Of a stretch of 64,000 nucleotides of DNA, positions 42,972-56,295 are shown piece after piece. The DNA comes from Circinella umbellata (lineage: Eukaryota > Mucoromycota > Mucoromycetes > Mucorales > Lichtheimiaceae): positions 1 to 64,000 of the forward strand of contig JAIWNF010000028.1 of NCBI GenBank assembly GCA_025093555.1, read 5' to 3'. Position numbers and translations under genes: made by a program. The notes beneath the pieces are model-generated. The model searched no databases. It saw only the letters and a program-made list of their open reading frames with translations, and had not been told where the DNA came from. Numbering within the stretch: position 1 is the first letter of the stretch; the number at the start of each line of letters is the position of its first letter.

Positions 42972-45794
42972 TTAATGCTGTCCGTAATAAGAAGATCCTG
43001 ATTGCGGAGGGTAACCTTGTGAAGATGGAGGATAACCAGAATAATACGATTGTGATGGAGGATAACCTTGTTGAGCATATGGCTGTTGTTGTTGTTGTTG
43101 CTGTTGTTGATAATAATCGCCTTGCACTGGCGGATACCCGCCGCCATAAACAGACGATGTGGGAGGATATCCACCAGCCTGAGAGTATCCAGCCTGTTGT
43201 GCAGCCATTGTGGGTGTTCCATACGTATATGCTTGCTGCTGCTGATGGCCAAGTGACACTTGACTACCATTGGGGTCGCTGAGTCCGTAAGGATTAGGAG
43301 GTGCCAAGCCCGCGGTAGGTGGGGGCATCATTTGCGAACCACCAGGATATTCTAATTGGTTCTCTGGTGTTGCCCCATATGAATCTGATGCATCGAACGA
43401 TGATGTAAAGACGAACGTTTTATCACGAATAACACATTCAATTTTGATTTCTGTCAAACCAAAATACATCCGAATAGTCATGTTGACCTTATCACCTGGC
43501 CGAACACCATCCAATGTGGGCATACGAATTGGAAAGTGACCAACTTTTTTGATAAGCTGGTGTGTAGTTAGGCGTGGAGGAGGTCCTTCACCATCGAATG
43601 CGAATAGATCTAGACGAAATTTAGCAAATAAATAAATTAATATCATATAGAAATACATTGATTAATTAAAGTATTGTTCGTTTCAAATCCATTCCTTCTT
43701 ACTAACTCGTTTTTTAACAAAAAAAGAACTAAGACAAAATCAAAAAAAAAAAAAAAAAACTCACCGGAGTCTGTATCGTTGGGGTAACTAATGACAAAGT
43801 TTTTGGATACACATTCATCCACTCGCACACTTTGTCCCTTTTGTACGTAAACACTGAAACGCTGACGACAATACGTTTTTTGATCCACACCCACTACTGA
43901 ATATTCTGGAGGATCAAGGTCCTTGTTAAATAACATACGTGTTTCAACACCATAAGTACGACGAGATACACGTTCAGTAACAATTTGAGGATTCAAACCA
44001 AAGTAAACTGCACCACGAACAACAGCCAATTCACCTCTTGGAGGAACACCAATCATACCAACGCGATTTGCAAATACTTCTTCAACTCGGCGAAACAGAT
44101 AGTTGGATTGACCGAAACCTCCGACAAGGAAAATAGCTTCCAAATTGTTTGGTGATTGTACCAATTGACCTTCAATTAATTGAAGTACCTGCTCAATAAC
44201 AGGTTCAAAGACTTGCTCTCTCAATTCAGTTGCTGGAAGACATAATGAACCGTTTTCAAGACCAATACTTTCATCAGTTAAATCACCCAAACCCATAGAA
44301 GCAGGAAGGTCCAAGAAATGATCTTCGTATCCATCAAATTCGGGCTAAACCATAAAACTGTAAGATACTTATAATAGTAATTCCCCTTCTTGGCTCTCTC
44401 CTCCCCTTTTCCCTTTTTATTTACCTTGATAATATTAACAAAGGTATCCATGATATGCTCCATGGCTGAATCATTAATACTTCCAAAATGATAGAATTTA
44501 TGTTTAATATATTCACGCATACGTAAATCTAAGAAACCTGAACCGCATGAGCCACCATGGCCATTTGTTACTTCTTTTAAAGTTCGTCTAATCAAACCCA
44601 AAAATAAAATAAAAAAGAACATGTGAGCTCATTTAACAATACATTTTTTTTATATACATCGAAAATATAGCTTCCGTTCCTCTTTCTTACTTTCCACCTG
44701 TTTGTTGATCGATCTCAAATACAATCAAATCTACAGTACCACCACCCGCATCACAAATCATGAAACGTTGACCGTGGACTAAATTGAATTGTTCCGACTT
44801 TTTCTCACAGTAAAGTGCTGCAGCTTCTGGTTCGGAAATAAGCATAAGACGTTCAGGATGGTCTCCACGTTGTACAAGGCCTGCACGAATAGCAGCTTCA
44901 CGCATAGCCGCCTTGGCATGGTCACTCCACATGGCTGGAACTGTCAAACACTACATATTGTTATTGTTGTTGCCATGATACCATCAGTGTCTTTTCTTAA
45001 TCATGCGCTGAAAGGAAGTTTATCATATAAGTTAAAGAATACTTACGTAACGGAATTTGCTTTGATCATAGTTACCAGCGAAACCTTTTAATAACTCGGT
45101 ACAAACGTGTTGATGGAAAGCACCCATATAATCAGCGATAACATCAATTACCTGAAGGTTATTGGGTAATGCTTCCTGCTGCAAATGCTCGTCAAGGTAA
45201 AGTTTGAACTTGGATAGTAGAAGAAAGTCAACACTATTAGGCTTCATTGCTTGGCGACGTGCACCGTGACCCCAATCCACGAGTTGTGTTGATCCTTTTC
45301 TGTACAGTGATAATGTAGGTGTCTAAGAAGAAAAAATAAAGCCAAACAAATGCATTAACGTTTCTGTTTTTTTTTTGTTGTTAGGATGTGCATCGTATAT
45401 AAATATATAGTAACGGAATTACCTTGGGGTAAACATGATTATTTTGCTTTGGCCTAGATTATTAAAATATATAGCAATTAAATAAGATAATTAATATAAA
45501 CAATGAAAGAAGCTTTATAACACTCTAGTTTTCTAAAGAAAAGGCTAGTTACCACTTGACGATATCGATTACTTCTTCGTTTTGTGCGAATGCGTAGCAA
45601 CAGCCCGAAAATGTGGTACCTTTTTTAGATGGAGTATTAAAAAAAAAATCAAAGGTTAAATATAACTTCCTTTTTTTCTTTTTGTTTGTTTATAAGAAAA
45701 AATAGCAAAACAATAAGATCAAAAATATACCAAAGTCAATGCCGACAATGACGGGGTAGTCAGCATAGTTGAATCCGGAAGATGAGGGCTCCAT
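42972..45794 (-). CDS. HSPA12-like Hsp70-family ATPase with Q/Y/G/P-rich tail (692 aa)
   Basis: Eight exons: 45731-45794, 45553-45619, 45423-45453, 45047-45322, 44691-44950, 44425-44587, 43765-44344, 42972-43609; 693 codons in phase. Actin/Hsp70-fold phosphate loops are visible: VIVGIDFGTTFSG at the N-terminus, CDAGGGTVDLIVFE in the middle and AIFLVGGFGQSNYL later, plus ISEPEAAALYC. The sequence follows the HSPA12A/B subgroup rather than canonical Hsp70: the classical substrate-binding domain is replaced by a short beta-rich region (FVFTSSFDASDSYG). The last ~110 residues are Gln/Tyr/Gly/Pro repeats (QGYPPSQSYYSGYPPSSQ) with a Q9 tract, likely disordered and prion-like. HSPA12-like proteins are often expanded in fungi; their clients are not known. 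Confidence 0.82.
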
Positions 45795-48700
45795 TGTTTA
45801 TATAGTCCTCACCTAAAAATAAAAATAAAGCGGTATAACCGAGAAAATAGAAAGAGTAAAGGAAAAGGGAGGGTGGAGAACTTGTAATTCCAGAAAAAAA
45901 AGACGGGAATCAATGAAGGGCTGAACCTCAAAAAAATACTACAATTATAAAAATAGCTCTCCAGCGTTACAAAAAGTGGTCCACGCCACCTAGTAATTAT
46001 TAACACACAGGCTTGTGTAATCCTTGTTCTTTATAGAATAGACCATTTCACTGTTCCTTTTTCTCTTTTTTCATTTTTTTTATCATCTACATAATCATAA
46101 CAGTCATCATAACCACTGTCTTTTTCTTGCTCTCTCTGCTTGTTTCAAATCGAAAGTCTATAATTATAGCTTCAAAAAAAAACTCAGCATTCCAGATAGA
46201 TTTAGAACAGAAAAAAAACAGGAAGCGAGAGCATATTAGTGGATGTGTCTTGGCGGGGGATGGAGACTGGTCAACGTCTATATATCATACAAAAAGTATT
46301 TTGCGGAGCTTCGTAAACGGCGATCATTTGTTTTTCATAAAATGGATAAATGCTCCAGCTCATCACCGTGCATTATTAAAGTTCTACCTTCCCCGTTTAT
46401 ATAAAGCTCATAATTATTATTTTATTTAGTGTTCTAATAACTTTTATAAATGAATTTTCCTTGTTTTGTTCTTTTGTCTTCTTTTTTTCATGTTGTTCTA
46501 TTTCCTTTTATTACTACGTATGATCTTTATATTTTAAGAAAAAGATGACAATAGAGAAAGTGATGGTTGGTTTTGCATCAGCTTAATATAACAACCAGCT
46601 AAGATATTTGAATACATGTGTGTTACTTAAAAAGATTGAGATAGACTTCACCAATCAAATGTAAAAGATAATAAAAAAGAGAGAGCAGCAACATTTGTGG
46701 ATCTCTTGACACGTGGTTACAGAAATTGGATTTCGTGATTGTTTTGATCCTTGTATACTTGTAATATTTCGTATATACCTTATAAAGAAACAGAAGGATG
46801 ATAACAGTAAGCATCACTTAAAAAACGTGTTCGGCAGCATATGTGACTATACTGAACAAATAAACAAGTGTAAGTATATGAATGAGAAAACAATAAAACT
46901 AAACTTGTATCATTCTTGGTGTTTAATGAATAATTAATAATGGAACCAAACTATTTTTCTCTTTCTGAGATTCAATCTTTTTTCTTGACAAGCTTGTGGA
47001 TTCGTTGGTCGCAGTGCTCCGTTCATATTTGGAATTGTAAGAATCATGTTGATAACGTGAGATATGGAATATCTTACAGAATATAACTTACAGTAGGAAA
47101 GAATGAAGCTCTATAGAGATAACCAGAAAACTCAGATCAGGAACATTCAGTTTAAAGCTATCTTCACCTAAAGAAAACAAAAGTTTCATAGTACTTGAAA
47201 AAATAGGGATGAAAAGATTTTTGAAAATGGAACGTACCGGGTGGTCTCAGCTCTTTATAAATATCATTTATATGTATATATCAATATGAATTACTGATAA
47301 TACCATAGCGAAAATGACGTGTACTACTATTGTTATTGTTATCTACACTGAATTTGATGAGGAGTCCGCTCACAAATCGAGTATCATAGTAAATTATTAT
47401 GCAGCAAAAATTATAATAACCCACATATTTAATTGTAGTTGGGCAGGTTGACATGTATGTCATACTTAATTTAAAAATAGCGCTATCTGTTAGCGAACCA
47501 CCTATATGTGGCGCAACGATTGAGACCTAATCTATCATCATACTACAACCCATGATCATTGTTTTACGGATCTATACGTAATACGTAGATAATATTAATT
47601 CTCTTTATTCCTTTATTGACCAACAAAAAAAAACAACGTTTTATAGATATTGATTATTATATCAATTCATGATAGCTGTAATAGATATCGATAGTTAATG
47701 ATTGTTTTGCAATAATTTGATATAATTATATAGATTATAATTATTATTAAGATGATAATTCGTTTACAGAAAAAATGTACGTGCATACAAAAAGATATAG
47801 TAATAACTATTTTTTTTTTCGCCAAGAAAGAAACAAGAATAAAACAATGAACAATAAAGAAAATGTTTTTTGCATTAATATTCGAGACAAGCCTCTAAAA
47901 AACCGTCATCAATAATCCCCAATATGTATAAAATACATCGCCCTCGATGTATATATGATAAGATTCGCTATTCGATTGCTTTTCAAACTAGTATAGTGTA
48001 CAGAAGAAAAATTTGATGGGGGAGATATGGTACAAAGGAGGATCTGCTTGATTGAATTAGTTGTGAGCTATTGTTTTGGTAGTGAAATAAAATATGGTTG
48101 ACTACACATGAGCTTCAACTAAAAAAATAAGTAAAGCAATAATCAGTGTTCCAATAGTATACATGTAAGGAGTGCAAAATGATATGGTCACAAGTAACAA
48201 ATAGTAAATAATTATAGCTTATCTTGTTTGTGTCTTGCGATGCGATGCGTATTTTTTATTTGTTTTCAGACATCGGGAAAGAAAGAGAGATGATCAGGGA
48301 AACAGGGATGATAACAAGCTAGCAGCATAGTAACACTAAAATTATTGCTGATCAATTGACAAAGTATGCATTTAATAATTTAACTTTTCTTTAATGTGTA
48401 TACGAAATATGATTTCCCGTTCATGATCATGGTTTTATTTAGTGCCAAAAAAATATACAATGAGAGAGTAAAATAATTATAAATAGTGTCAAGAGAAGTC
48501 AAATGAAGTAGAAAAAGAAATCCAATGTGAATTTCTGTTATTGTTATGCAGATGATCAACAGAAGCAAAAAAAAAGGTTAGGCGGGTTTGTTATCTTTAA
48601 TAATGTTTAACAAAAAAAAAACAAGTTGCTTCTTTTTAAGTATAATGGGGTTAGATAACTCTCATTATTAAAAAATTAGACAAGAAGATTAAGCGGAATA

Positions 48701-48947
48701 TGAAACACTACTCCTTTTTTCCCTTTGAAAGATAAGGAAGATATGTATTAACTGCTACGCCAATCTACGAGCGTGATTGTTGACATATACAAGTAACAAA
48801 AAAGGTCTTATCTTTAAAAACATGATCTTATATAAAAAGCGTGATTCCATTCATCCAGTTTGATATCTCCCTATTTCTTTTTTTTTTCCTTTTCTTTTTT
48901 TACAATCATTTGTTTACTAATAAAATATACTTAACAAAAAAAAAAGA
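45795..48947. other. Long intergenic stretch
   Basis: About 3.1 kb without a gene I can support. ORFs of 60-100 codons (46127, 46713, 47281) are low-complexity or lack family features. The first ~300 bp is the promoter of the HSPA12-like gene and the last ~200 bp the T-rich leader of the methyltransferase gene. Confidence 0.5.
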
Positions 48948-51206
48948 ATGGGCAATCAACACTCACATGATGGGATTGTATCGGAAGCAGTTGCATCTAG
49001 TTTATCACCAAAAGCTAGACGACGAATATCTAAATCCCCATTTATTCAAACATTTATTGAAACAGCTAGTAAAACATCCAGCGCACCCCGCGGTATGCCT
49101 TCACTTACAAGTACTTGGTATGAAACATCAAGTACAAATTACACCCAGCAACAAAATTTACAACGACAATCAAATAACGCGAAATCTACTAATGCCCTCA
49201 CTACCACGGAACAGCAACAGCAACTACAGACAACGATTTCCTCCAGCACCAATACCACCGCCCAGCCCTTGGCAACACAGAATCCAGACCAGCAGGTTAT
49301 TAGCCAAACAACCACTACCACACGAAAACCTTCGGGCAATCCAAAACAACCGTATTATTATGTTAGTACAACAACATACTATATCAAAAGTCCTTCCGGT
49401 CGATCCAACAGTACCGACGGAATGTATAATTCATTGAATAAAGAAGCAAAGCGATTATCATCTATTAGTCAAACAACAAGCCAAATATCATCATCCACTA
49501 CATCAAGCACATTTTCTGCTGATAAACTGTATTATAATCATCAACCACCCCAGGATATTGAGTATACAATGGAAGAAGGGCGTAAATTCATGATTGCCCC
49601 TGGTTTACCATACAGAATGGTATGTGATGATGACGAATCTGATCGTTTAATCATTTTGGTAAGCCTTCTTTGTTGATGATATCAGCAAAAACATATATAA
49701 TACATTGACAAGATACACCTCTTTCCTCGGTTTATGCATTATTGACAGTGAAAAAAAATATGATTTTTTTGTATGATATAGCATTTTTTGCTCAAATATG
49801 CTTTTAATGGAAATGTGATTGCCCCTATTAATGATATTTTGACCCAAGCAATACTTTGTAAAGGGATTAAAAACAAGCGACCACAAATAGTTGATGTTGG
49901 ATGTGGACCGGGCACATGGTAAGATGTTGCTTTTTTTAACATGTGAGAGAAAATAAAGCGAGTGCGTGTTTATTTAGTTTTCTTTCCTTTCTTGTGGAAA
50001 ATCGATTGACTTAATCATGTAGGGTGTTAGAGATGGCGACTGAATTTTCAAATGCAGGTAATAGAATGATCTTAAACTGTAAAAGGAGTAGGATAATAAC
50101 ATTTTTATCAAATAAGGGAGACATAACTTCTCTTCTTATCTTTATGCATAAACACTAAAAATATTACTGTGCTGGATTATGTAGATTTTCACGGAGTTGA
50201 TATCTCTGTTCAATTTCCTTCAACTATTAAGCCTAGTAATGCTTTCTTTAAACAACATAATATTCTTGATGGCTTGCCATACCCAGATAATAGTATTGAT
50301 TATTTGCATGTCCAGTTAATGTTAACTTTCTTAACTCAAGAGCAAGTATTGAAACTATTAGGCGATATCATGAGAGTACTTAAGCCCAACGGATACGTAG
50401 AATTACGTGATGTTGAATATCGTGTCCAACGACCTGGACCTGTGACTGATGCATTGATCAATCAAAAACGTAAGCCTTTTTTTCTACTGATGAGGATAAT
50501 GTTGATGCTATTTTTTAAAATTGATAAACCTGTGTTGTTTATTGCTCACAATTGTTTATTATCTCTTTTGATTTTCTCTAACAATCTTTTGTTTACCTGT
50601 TTATTTATAGTATATGCCTTTTTCGATAAATCATACAATATCAAATCTGATCTTAGTCATCATATGTCTACTTTACTCATGGTGTCGTGCAGTCAACAAT
50701 CAGGCGGTGGCTTTGTCGATGTCCATCAAGAAAAAGTGACAATTCCATTAGGCTGGGGTGGACAATTGGGTGAAATACATTCACAAAACTTGCATGCCTA
50801 TTTGAAATCATTAGATCCAAAAATCCGACAAGCAACATCAACACAAAGCAAATTATCGGATTGGGAGCCTGCAGGAATGGATAATACAATAATTATGATG
50901 ACAGATTCAGCCATTGAACATATAATAAAGGAGTGTGAAAGATATCAATCCCATTTTAATTGGTTTGCTTGCTATGGTCGTAAACCTGCTGCCCCTGCTG
51001 TGGTAACGAGCCCAATCCCTATGACTACTTTGGATTCAAAAAAGAATGCAAGTACTCACAATTCGATTATAATAACACCAGCAGTTTCCGCTGTTGGTGT
51101 CGATGGTGTTATTGGATGTGGTAATAGTTGTGGAATATCATCTTCTTCAATCGAAGAAGGGGCATGGGCCTCTATTAATGATTTTGCAAACGGATATGTT
51201 GATTAA
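48948..51206 (+). CDS. SAM-dependent methyltransferase with N-myristoylation-like start (587 aa)
   Basis: Exons 48948-49658, 49782-49918, 50023-50057, 50185-50469, 50611-51206; 588 codons in phase. The first ~210 residues are Ser/Thr/Gln-rich and disordered, beginning MGNQHSHDG, which fits an N-myristoylation site (Gly2, Ser6). The methyltransferase core starts after HFLLKYAFNG: motif I VDVGCGPGTW, acidic residue of motif II in DFHGVDIS, LPYPDNSIDYLHVQ (motif III-IV) and LKPNGYVELRD (post-I strand), typical of class I methyltransferases of the Methyltransferase_25/UbiE-like sort. The C-terminus has a Ser/Gly-rich tail. The substrate cannot be inferred. The intron 50470-50610 is 141 bp with no in-frame stop, so unspliced RNA would encode 47 extra hydrophobic residues. 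Confidence 0.8.
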
Positions 51207-51675
51207 TATATATCATTATTATTATTTACAGTTCTATTCATTATCGTGTCCTTTCTTTGATCTACTCTTTTATATTTTCTTGTTTCCTTCTTCCACAAAT
51301 GTATATTTTCTTCTTTTTATCATTACGATTATCTTATGTATATATATATAATTAAGCTATTATTTAAGCATTCTGTGTATAAAGTTCTGTTATTTTTCCT
51401 ATCTCAATATTATGTATGAAGCGTGCGTAATGATGTGTGTTTTTATTATGATGAATTGTGAATATAGTAAAGAATACAAGTAGAATTCCCGCATTAAACA
51501 CAGGTATGTTTTTTTCTGGCGGCAAGAGAATAAAATGGTGATGATGATGATGCTGCTGATGATGATGATAGTATTAATACTTGAGATGAGTGATAGATTA
51601 TCTTTCTTCCCACCCGCCAATTTTCGATGAGAAAACAAATTAATGGTCATTTGCCCATAGCTTTTTTTATATTTC
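51207..51675. other. Short convergent intergenic region
   Basis: Shared 3' region of the methyltransferase gene and the minus-strand disordered-protein gene, with an ATG/ATC microsatellite at ~51537-51570. No gene. Confidence 0.6.
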
Positions 51676-52698
51676 TCAACTTGTCCATTCCAAAAGACCT
51701 TCTTTTCGTAAATGTCCCAAAATAACTGATAATAATTTTGGTTGTCGTTTCCGCTTGTTCAACTTTGTCTGAATTCTTTCTGATACTGGTATTTGTATAA
51801 TTTGTTGTGGTGATAGTAATGGTGATAATAAACTTGTTGGATTTTCTAGATCTTGCTCTTTTGGGCGGTGTTCTTCGACTGAATCAATCAGATCATCATC
51901 ATAATAACGTGGTATACATACTGAAGATGATGATGGTATGTGAGAAAAAAACAACTCTTGAAGTTGTTGTTGCGGTGATGGTGAGTGTGTTGATAAAAAA
52001 TCTTCGTTTTCTTCTGTTAATTGTTTTATCACTACTTGTACTTCTGTATCCATCAGCTTTTTTTCATCGGGTAAACATATATTTGGAGTATCAGCACGGG
52101 AATGTTCATTCCTTTCCATATTTTTGTTGTTAACATTGCCTTGATGAGCATCATCTTTTACTTGTTTTGGTATCACATTATATTTTGGTTGATGATTGCT
52201 ATTCTTTGTCATGGTATTCAAGGTATTGTATCGCTGTAGTTGTTCATGACGTTGCTGCTCATATGTTTGTTCGGGTAAACTATTTTCGTCAGGGACAAAA
52301 AAATCCGGACTTGAAGTATCATCTTGTCTTATTGGAACAATAGAATGCCCTGCCATAAAGTCGTCGTCAAATAATGTTTCACAATTCCCACCAGAATCAA
52401 TACTATTATTAATATCATTTAATGATCTTTGTAATCGCTCGGAAAAATTTTCACTAGGGCGAGAAAGTGGTTTAGTATAGTGTCGAAATCGTGATTTAGT
52501 GGGTGTTCCTACTGTGATGTGGTTATTTTTGTTGGTGCGGGTTGGAAAAAAGTCATTTGGTGAATCGATGGCAGTAGGCGAGATCCAAGTTTCCGATCCA
52601 GGAATTGGAACGTTAATGTCTGGTGAGAATTCTTTAAAATCTGATACATCGCGTTTTGGAAGTTTACGTTTTTTACGAATGGAAGTTTGTTGTGTCAT
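51676..52698 (-). CDS. Hypothetical disordered protein (340 aa)
   Basis: Uninterrupted frame, single exon. I prefer ATG 52698 (MTQQTSIRKKRKLPKRD) since the upstream extension to ATG 52797 is A-rich, leader-like DNA; that longer form would add 33 residues. The protein starts with a basic, NLS-like KKRKLPKR, goes on with Pro/Ser/Asp/Asn-rich, probably disordered sequence with several SP and TP sites (a possible kinase target), and ends in a compact basic segment TKLNKRKRQPKLLSVILGHL followed by RKEGLLEW, which looks like a short folded or binding motif. I recognise no family. Nuclear location is a guess. Confidence 0.65.
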   Translation of the reverse strand: MTQQTSIRKKRKLPKRDVSDFKEFSPDINVPIPGSETWISPTAIDSPNDFFPTRTNKNNHITVGTPTKSRFRHYTKPLSRPSENFSERLQRSLNDINNSIDSGGNCETLFDDDFMAGHSIVPIRQDDTSSPDFFVPDENSLPEQTYEQQRHEQLQRYNTLNTMTKNSNHQPKYNVIPKQVKDDAHQGNVNNKNMERNEHSRADTPNICLPDEKKLMDTEVQVVIKQLTEENEDFLSTHSPSPQQQLQELFFSHIPSSSSVCIPRYYDDDLIDSVEEHRPKEQDLENPTSLLSPLLSPQQIIQIPVSERIQTKLNKRKRQPKLLSVILGHLRKEGLLEWTS

Positions 52699-53080
52699 AT
52701 TCTTTATTTTTATTTTTATGTGTCGGTTGAGTAAACAAGAAAAAGGAGTGTTCAGATTTGCTGGGAAATGCTGAAAAAAATGCGAGGCCAAGTCCATAAA
52801 TGCTTTAAATCAAACAGATTTATGCAGATCTTATCTTCCTTGAATCTATACTGCTAAGTCGCTCCATGTAACCGATTATTAAAAAGAAAATAGGACATCA
52901 TTACGCTATTTATTGTAAACAGTTTCAAGACGAATTTATTATTGCTAATAAAAAAGTATATATAAATAATAAAAAGATCCACGATATTTGTAAGAGAAAA
53001 ATGAATGATTATCATATTATTATTATTATTATTATCATTTTTATTATCATTTTTATTATTATTATTATTAGTAATATTGT
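52699..53080. other. Intergenic with ATT microsatellite
   Basis: Promoter of the disordered-protein gene (minus) and 3' flank of the GH3 gene; a long (ATT)n/(ATC) tract runs from ~53013 to 53070. Confidence 0.6.
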
Positions 53081-56000
53081 TTAGACAACAGTCAATGTTG
53101 TGTTAAAGCTAGGTTCAGCATAACTTCCACCAACATAAAAGACAAAGTCTCCCTTTTCAAGAGTGAACTTATTATTTATGTCCCAGACTTCCAATTCTTC
53201 GAGTCTAATAGAAATATCAACAGTCGCAGTTTCACCAGCTGGAATGTCAACCTTAGCAAAGCCTTTTAATGCTTTATTGGGTACAACTACAGATGCAATA
53301 ACATCATCAACATAAACTTGAATAACTTCTTTACCATCATAATCACCAGAGTTTTTAACAGTGACCTATGTGTACGTATTTGAATGAATAAAATATATTA
53401 ATGATAACTAGCTATGAGACATGAGTGTAGTTATTTGCAAACAAATAACATATAAAATGAAACTTACAGTGACAGTAATATCATCTTTTTCATCTTGCTT
53501 AATTTGAGTCTTGGAAAGCTTGACGCTTTTATATTCAAAAGTAGTATAAGAAAGACCATGACCAAAGTACCAAAGAGGTTCTGGAGTACCAAGAACATAT
53601 TGTTGACCAAATTGCAAAGTACCATTAGGATGAATCATACCAGGGGAAATTGGGCGGCCACTTTTAGGAAAGTTATAGTAGGCAGGCAAGCTTCCAACAT
53701 ATGTAGGGAATGAAACCGAGAGTTTGCCACTTGGATTGACTTTTCCAAAAAGAATATTGGCAAGAGCAGTACCACCATTTTCACCAGGATAGAAAGCGTT
53801 AATAATAGCGTTAACATTATACTTAATCCATGGCTCGGCTATAGGTTTACCGGTGACATAGACAACAACAGTAGGAGTACCGGTGGCGTGAACGGCCTTG
53901 ACGAGATTCAACTGAGCACCCACAAGAGCCAAATCATTTTGATCAATATGCTCACCAGTAGTGGCATTAACATTTTGCCAAAGCTCGACTTGATCCCGCG
54001 ACCAAGTTCCGACCATGACAACTGCTACATCAGACCTCTTGGCAGCTTTAACAGCAGTTTTGAAATCACTCTCATCAAGTGACCAAAGTTTGCAACCTTC
54101 TGCATAACGAACATCTACTTCGTCGCCGACCAGTTCGGTGATACCTTGCAAAGGTGTGACACCACGTTCAAACATACCATGGGGAACATAATCACCATAT
54201 TGCATAACGCCAGCTTGAGGGCCAATAACGGCAATAGAATCAAGTTTCTTTTCATTGAGTGGGAGGATTCCATCGTTTTCCAGAAGTACAATAGCTTCTT
54301 CTTCCATTTGAATCTCAATTTTAACATGCTCTTCGGTGTGTATAGTAGAATTATAATCGGCTATGCCATATGGAACTTCAAACAAGCCAAGCAAAAATTT
54401 AACGCGTAAAGTGCGACGGACCGCTTCATCGACAATGGAAAGGTCGAGGTTACCCTAGATAATGAGAAAATTCACAGGTGTTAGCTTGTAATTGATATCA
54501 AGGTAGTGAAGAAAAAATTATATTCAAAACGACTTTAATTATGTACTTTTTCAACTTGCTCAACAATATTTTGGTAATGCATCTGTAAATATATAGTATT
54601 ATTATTAGTACAATAAATTTGCTGTTTATATTTGTGTATATATATTAATATGTACTTACAGGTCTACCACCCATTTCCATATCAGTACCAGCTGTAAGTG
54701 CTTTGATTGCTGCTTGAGGGTCAAGAAAGCTTGAATCACAAACAAAATGAAGATCACACAAGTTAGCGATAGCTCCTGAGTCTGATTCAACAAAACCTTC
54801 AAAGCCCCATTCTTCTCTCAAAATTTCAGTAAGAACATGTCTATCAATGGCAGATGGGACACCGTCGTAAGCACTGTATTATATTATAATTATGATTATC
54901 ATTATAAATTTAATAGTAGTTATTGTAATTAATAAATATAATTTGCTGACTATAAATATACGATATTAATACATATTCTAGTTAAATAATGACACTTACT
55001 GGTAAGCATTCATGATTGATAAGGCACCACCATCCATAATAGTCCTTTTGAATGATGGAAGATATATAGTACGCATATCACGTTCACCACCAACGACAGG
55101 AGCCAGGTTCAAACCACCTAGCGAACTATACAAAGCAACAATAGCAATAACTTTTAATAATAATTAAAAAAGCATAAGAGTGTCGACAAGCAATATAAGG
55201 CAGAATCATCCATTTCGTACCTGCCAAAACCAGCAAAATGTTTGACCATGGCAGCAACACGATGTTTAGCTGTTTCAGGTGCACCAGGGCGTGCTTTTCC
55301 TTGTACACCTTCGACATAAGCTTTGCCCATTTCACCAGTCAAGTAAGTATCTTCACCATAACCTTCTTCGATTCTTCCGAAACGAGGCTCTCTTGCAAGG
55401 TCAAGCACAGGTGCTATTATTATATATTAGTATGTTAATTCTTTTTACGTCTTTTTTCTTAACTACTACTAATTTTTTTGACAATAGTAAAAAGGAATAG
55501 TAATATACCAAATATATTGTGAACGCCAATGCTGTTGGCCTCAGTACCAACAACATTTGCCATTTCGCGTACAAGATCGGGGTTAAATGTACAGGCCATA
55601 CCAATAGCAGATGGAAACATAGTAGCGTTGACGTCGAGCCACCCGTGAACACCTTCGGATTGCATAATAGTTGGAATACCAAGGCGGTTATTATTAATCA
55701 TCCATGATTGAGTTTCATTGATGAGTCGAGCAAGTGGTTCACGATCAATATTGGCAGCTAAAATTGAATAATAATAGTAGCTACCAGTTAGTCATCTTGC
55801 ATTCTATGTATTTTAAGGGTTGATTTTAGTCTATATAATTTTTGTCGTGTTACATACCGAAAGTTGCTCCCCATGGCTTAAGAAGAGTGGAATTAAGTTG
55901 CATGTCGTCCCCAAGCATTTTCTGAATATCCCCTTGCATTAATTGATACATCTTTTCTTCCAAAGTCATACGACCTAAAAGATCTTCAACACGATCTTCG

Positions 56001-56295
56001 ACTTCTGCACTTGGGTCCAAATAAGTAGGACTATGTGCGGTATTAATTCCAAAGCAATATAAAAAAAATATATGTACAAATATATATACTTAGTATATCA
56101 GGTATGTAGAGTAATTCAAAGCGGTGGAACATCCAAATTCAGCTCTATTTAACTAAATAACTTCCTGTAGTAAACATCAAAAAAGCATGTGTCTTTTTAC
56201 CTGTCATCATCACGCTTTTCTACTGGTACAGCACTGGCCAATAATGAGAGCGTTACAGCACAAGCAATTAATTTTATTGCACCCGTTACTAACAT
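53081..56295 (-). CDS. Secreted GH3 glycosidase (beta-glucosidase/beta-xylosidase type, 785 aa)
   Basis: Nine exons: 56201-56295, 55858-56030, 55509-55757, 55221-55413, 55000-55125, 54660-54873, 54547-54582, 53468-54454, 53081-53365; 786 codons in phase. The N-terminus is a signal peptide (KLIACAVTLSLLASAVPVEK) followed by a Kex2-like KR site. GH3 barrel motifs: GVHGWLDVNATMFP, ARDPRFGR-like LAREPRFGRIEEGYGED, KHFAGFG, NAYHAYDGVPS, and the nucleophile region FVESDSGAI with Asp310 as the expected nucleophile. The alpha/beta sandwich (VLLENDGILPLN, ILFGKVNPSGKLSVSFP, FGHGLSYTTFEY) and a C-terminal fibronectin III-like domain complete the family's usual three-domain plan. It should release terminal beta-linked glucose or xylose outside the cell; the exact sugar cannot be read. 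Its promoter is shared with the sugar transporter. Confidence 0.9.

Noticed and set aside
46127..46429. 100-codon plus-strand ORF
   Set aside because: No domain, upstream part translates a T/C-rich promoter-like region; likely chance.
47340..47385. Sequence resembling a hammerhead ribozyme core (TGATGAGGAGTCCGCTCAC)
   Set aside because: The conserved GAAA following stem II and a proper stem I/III pairing are missing.
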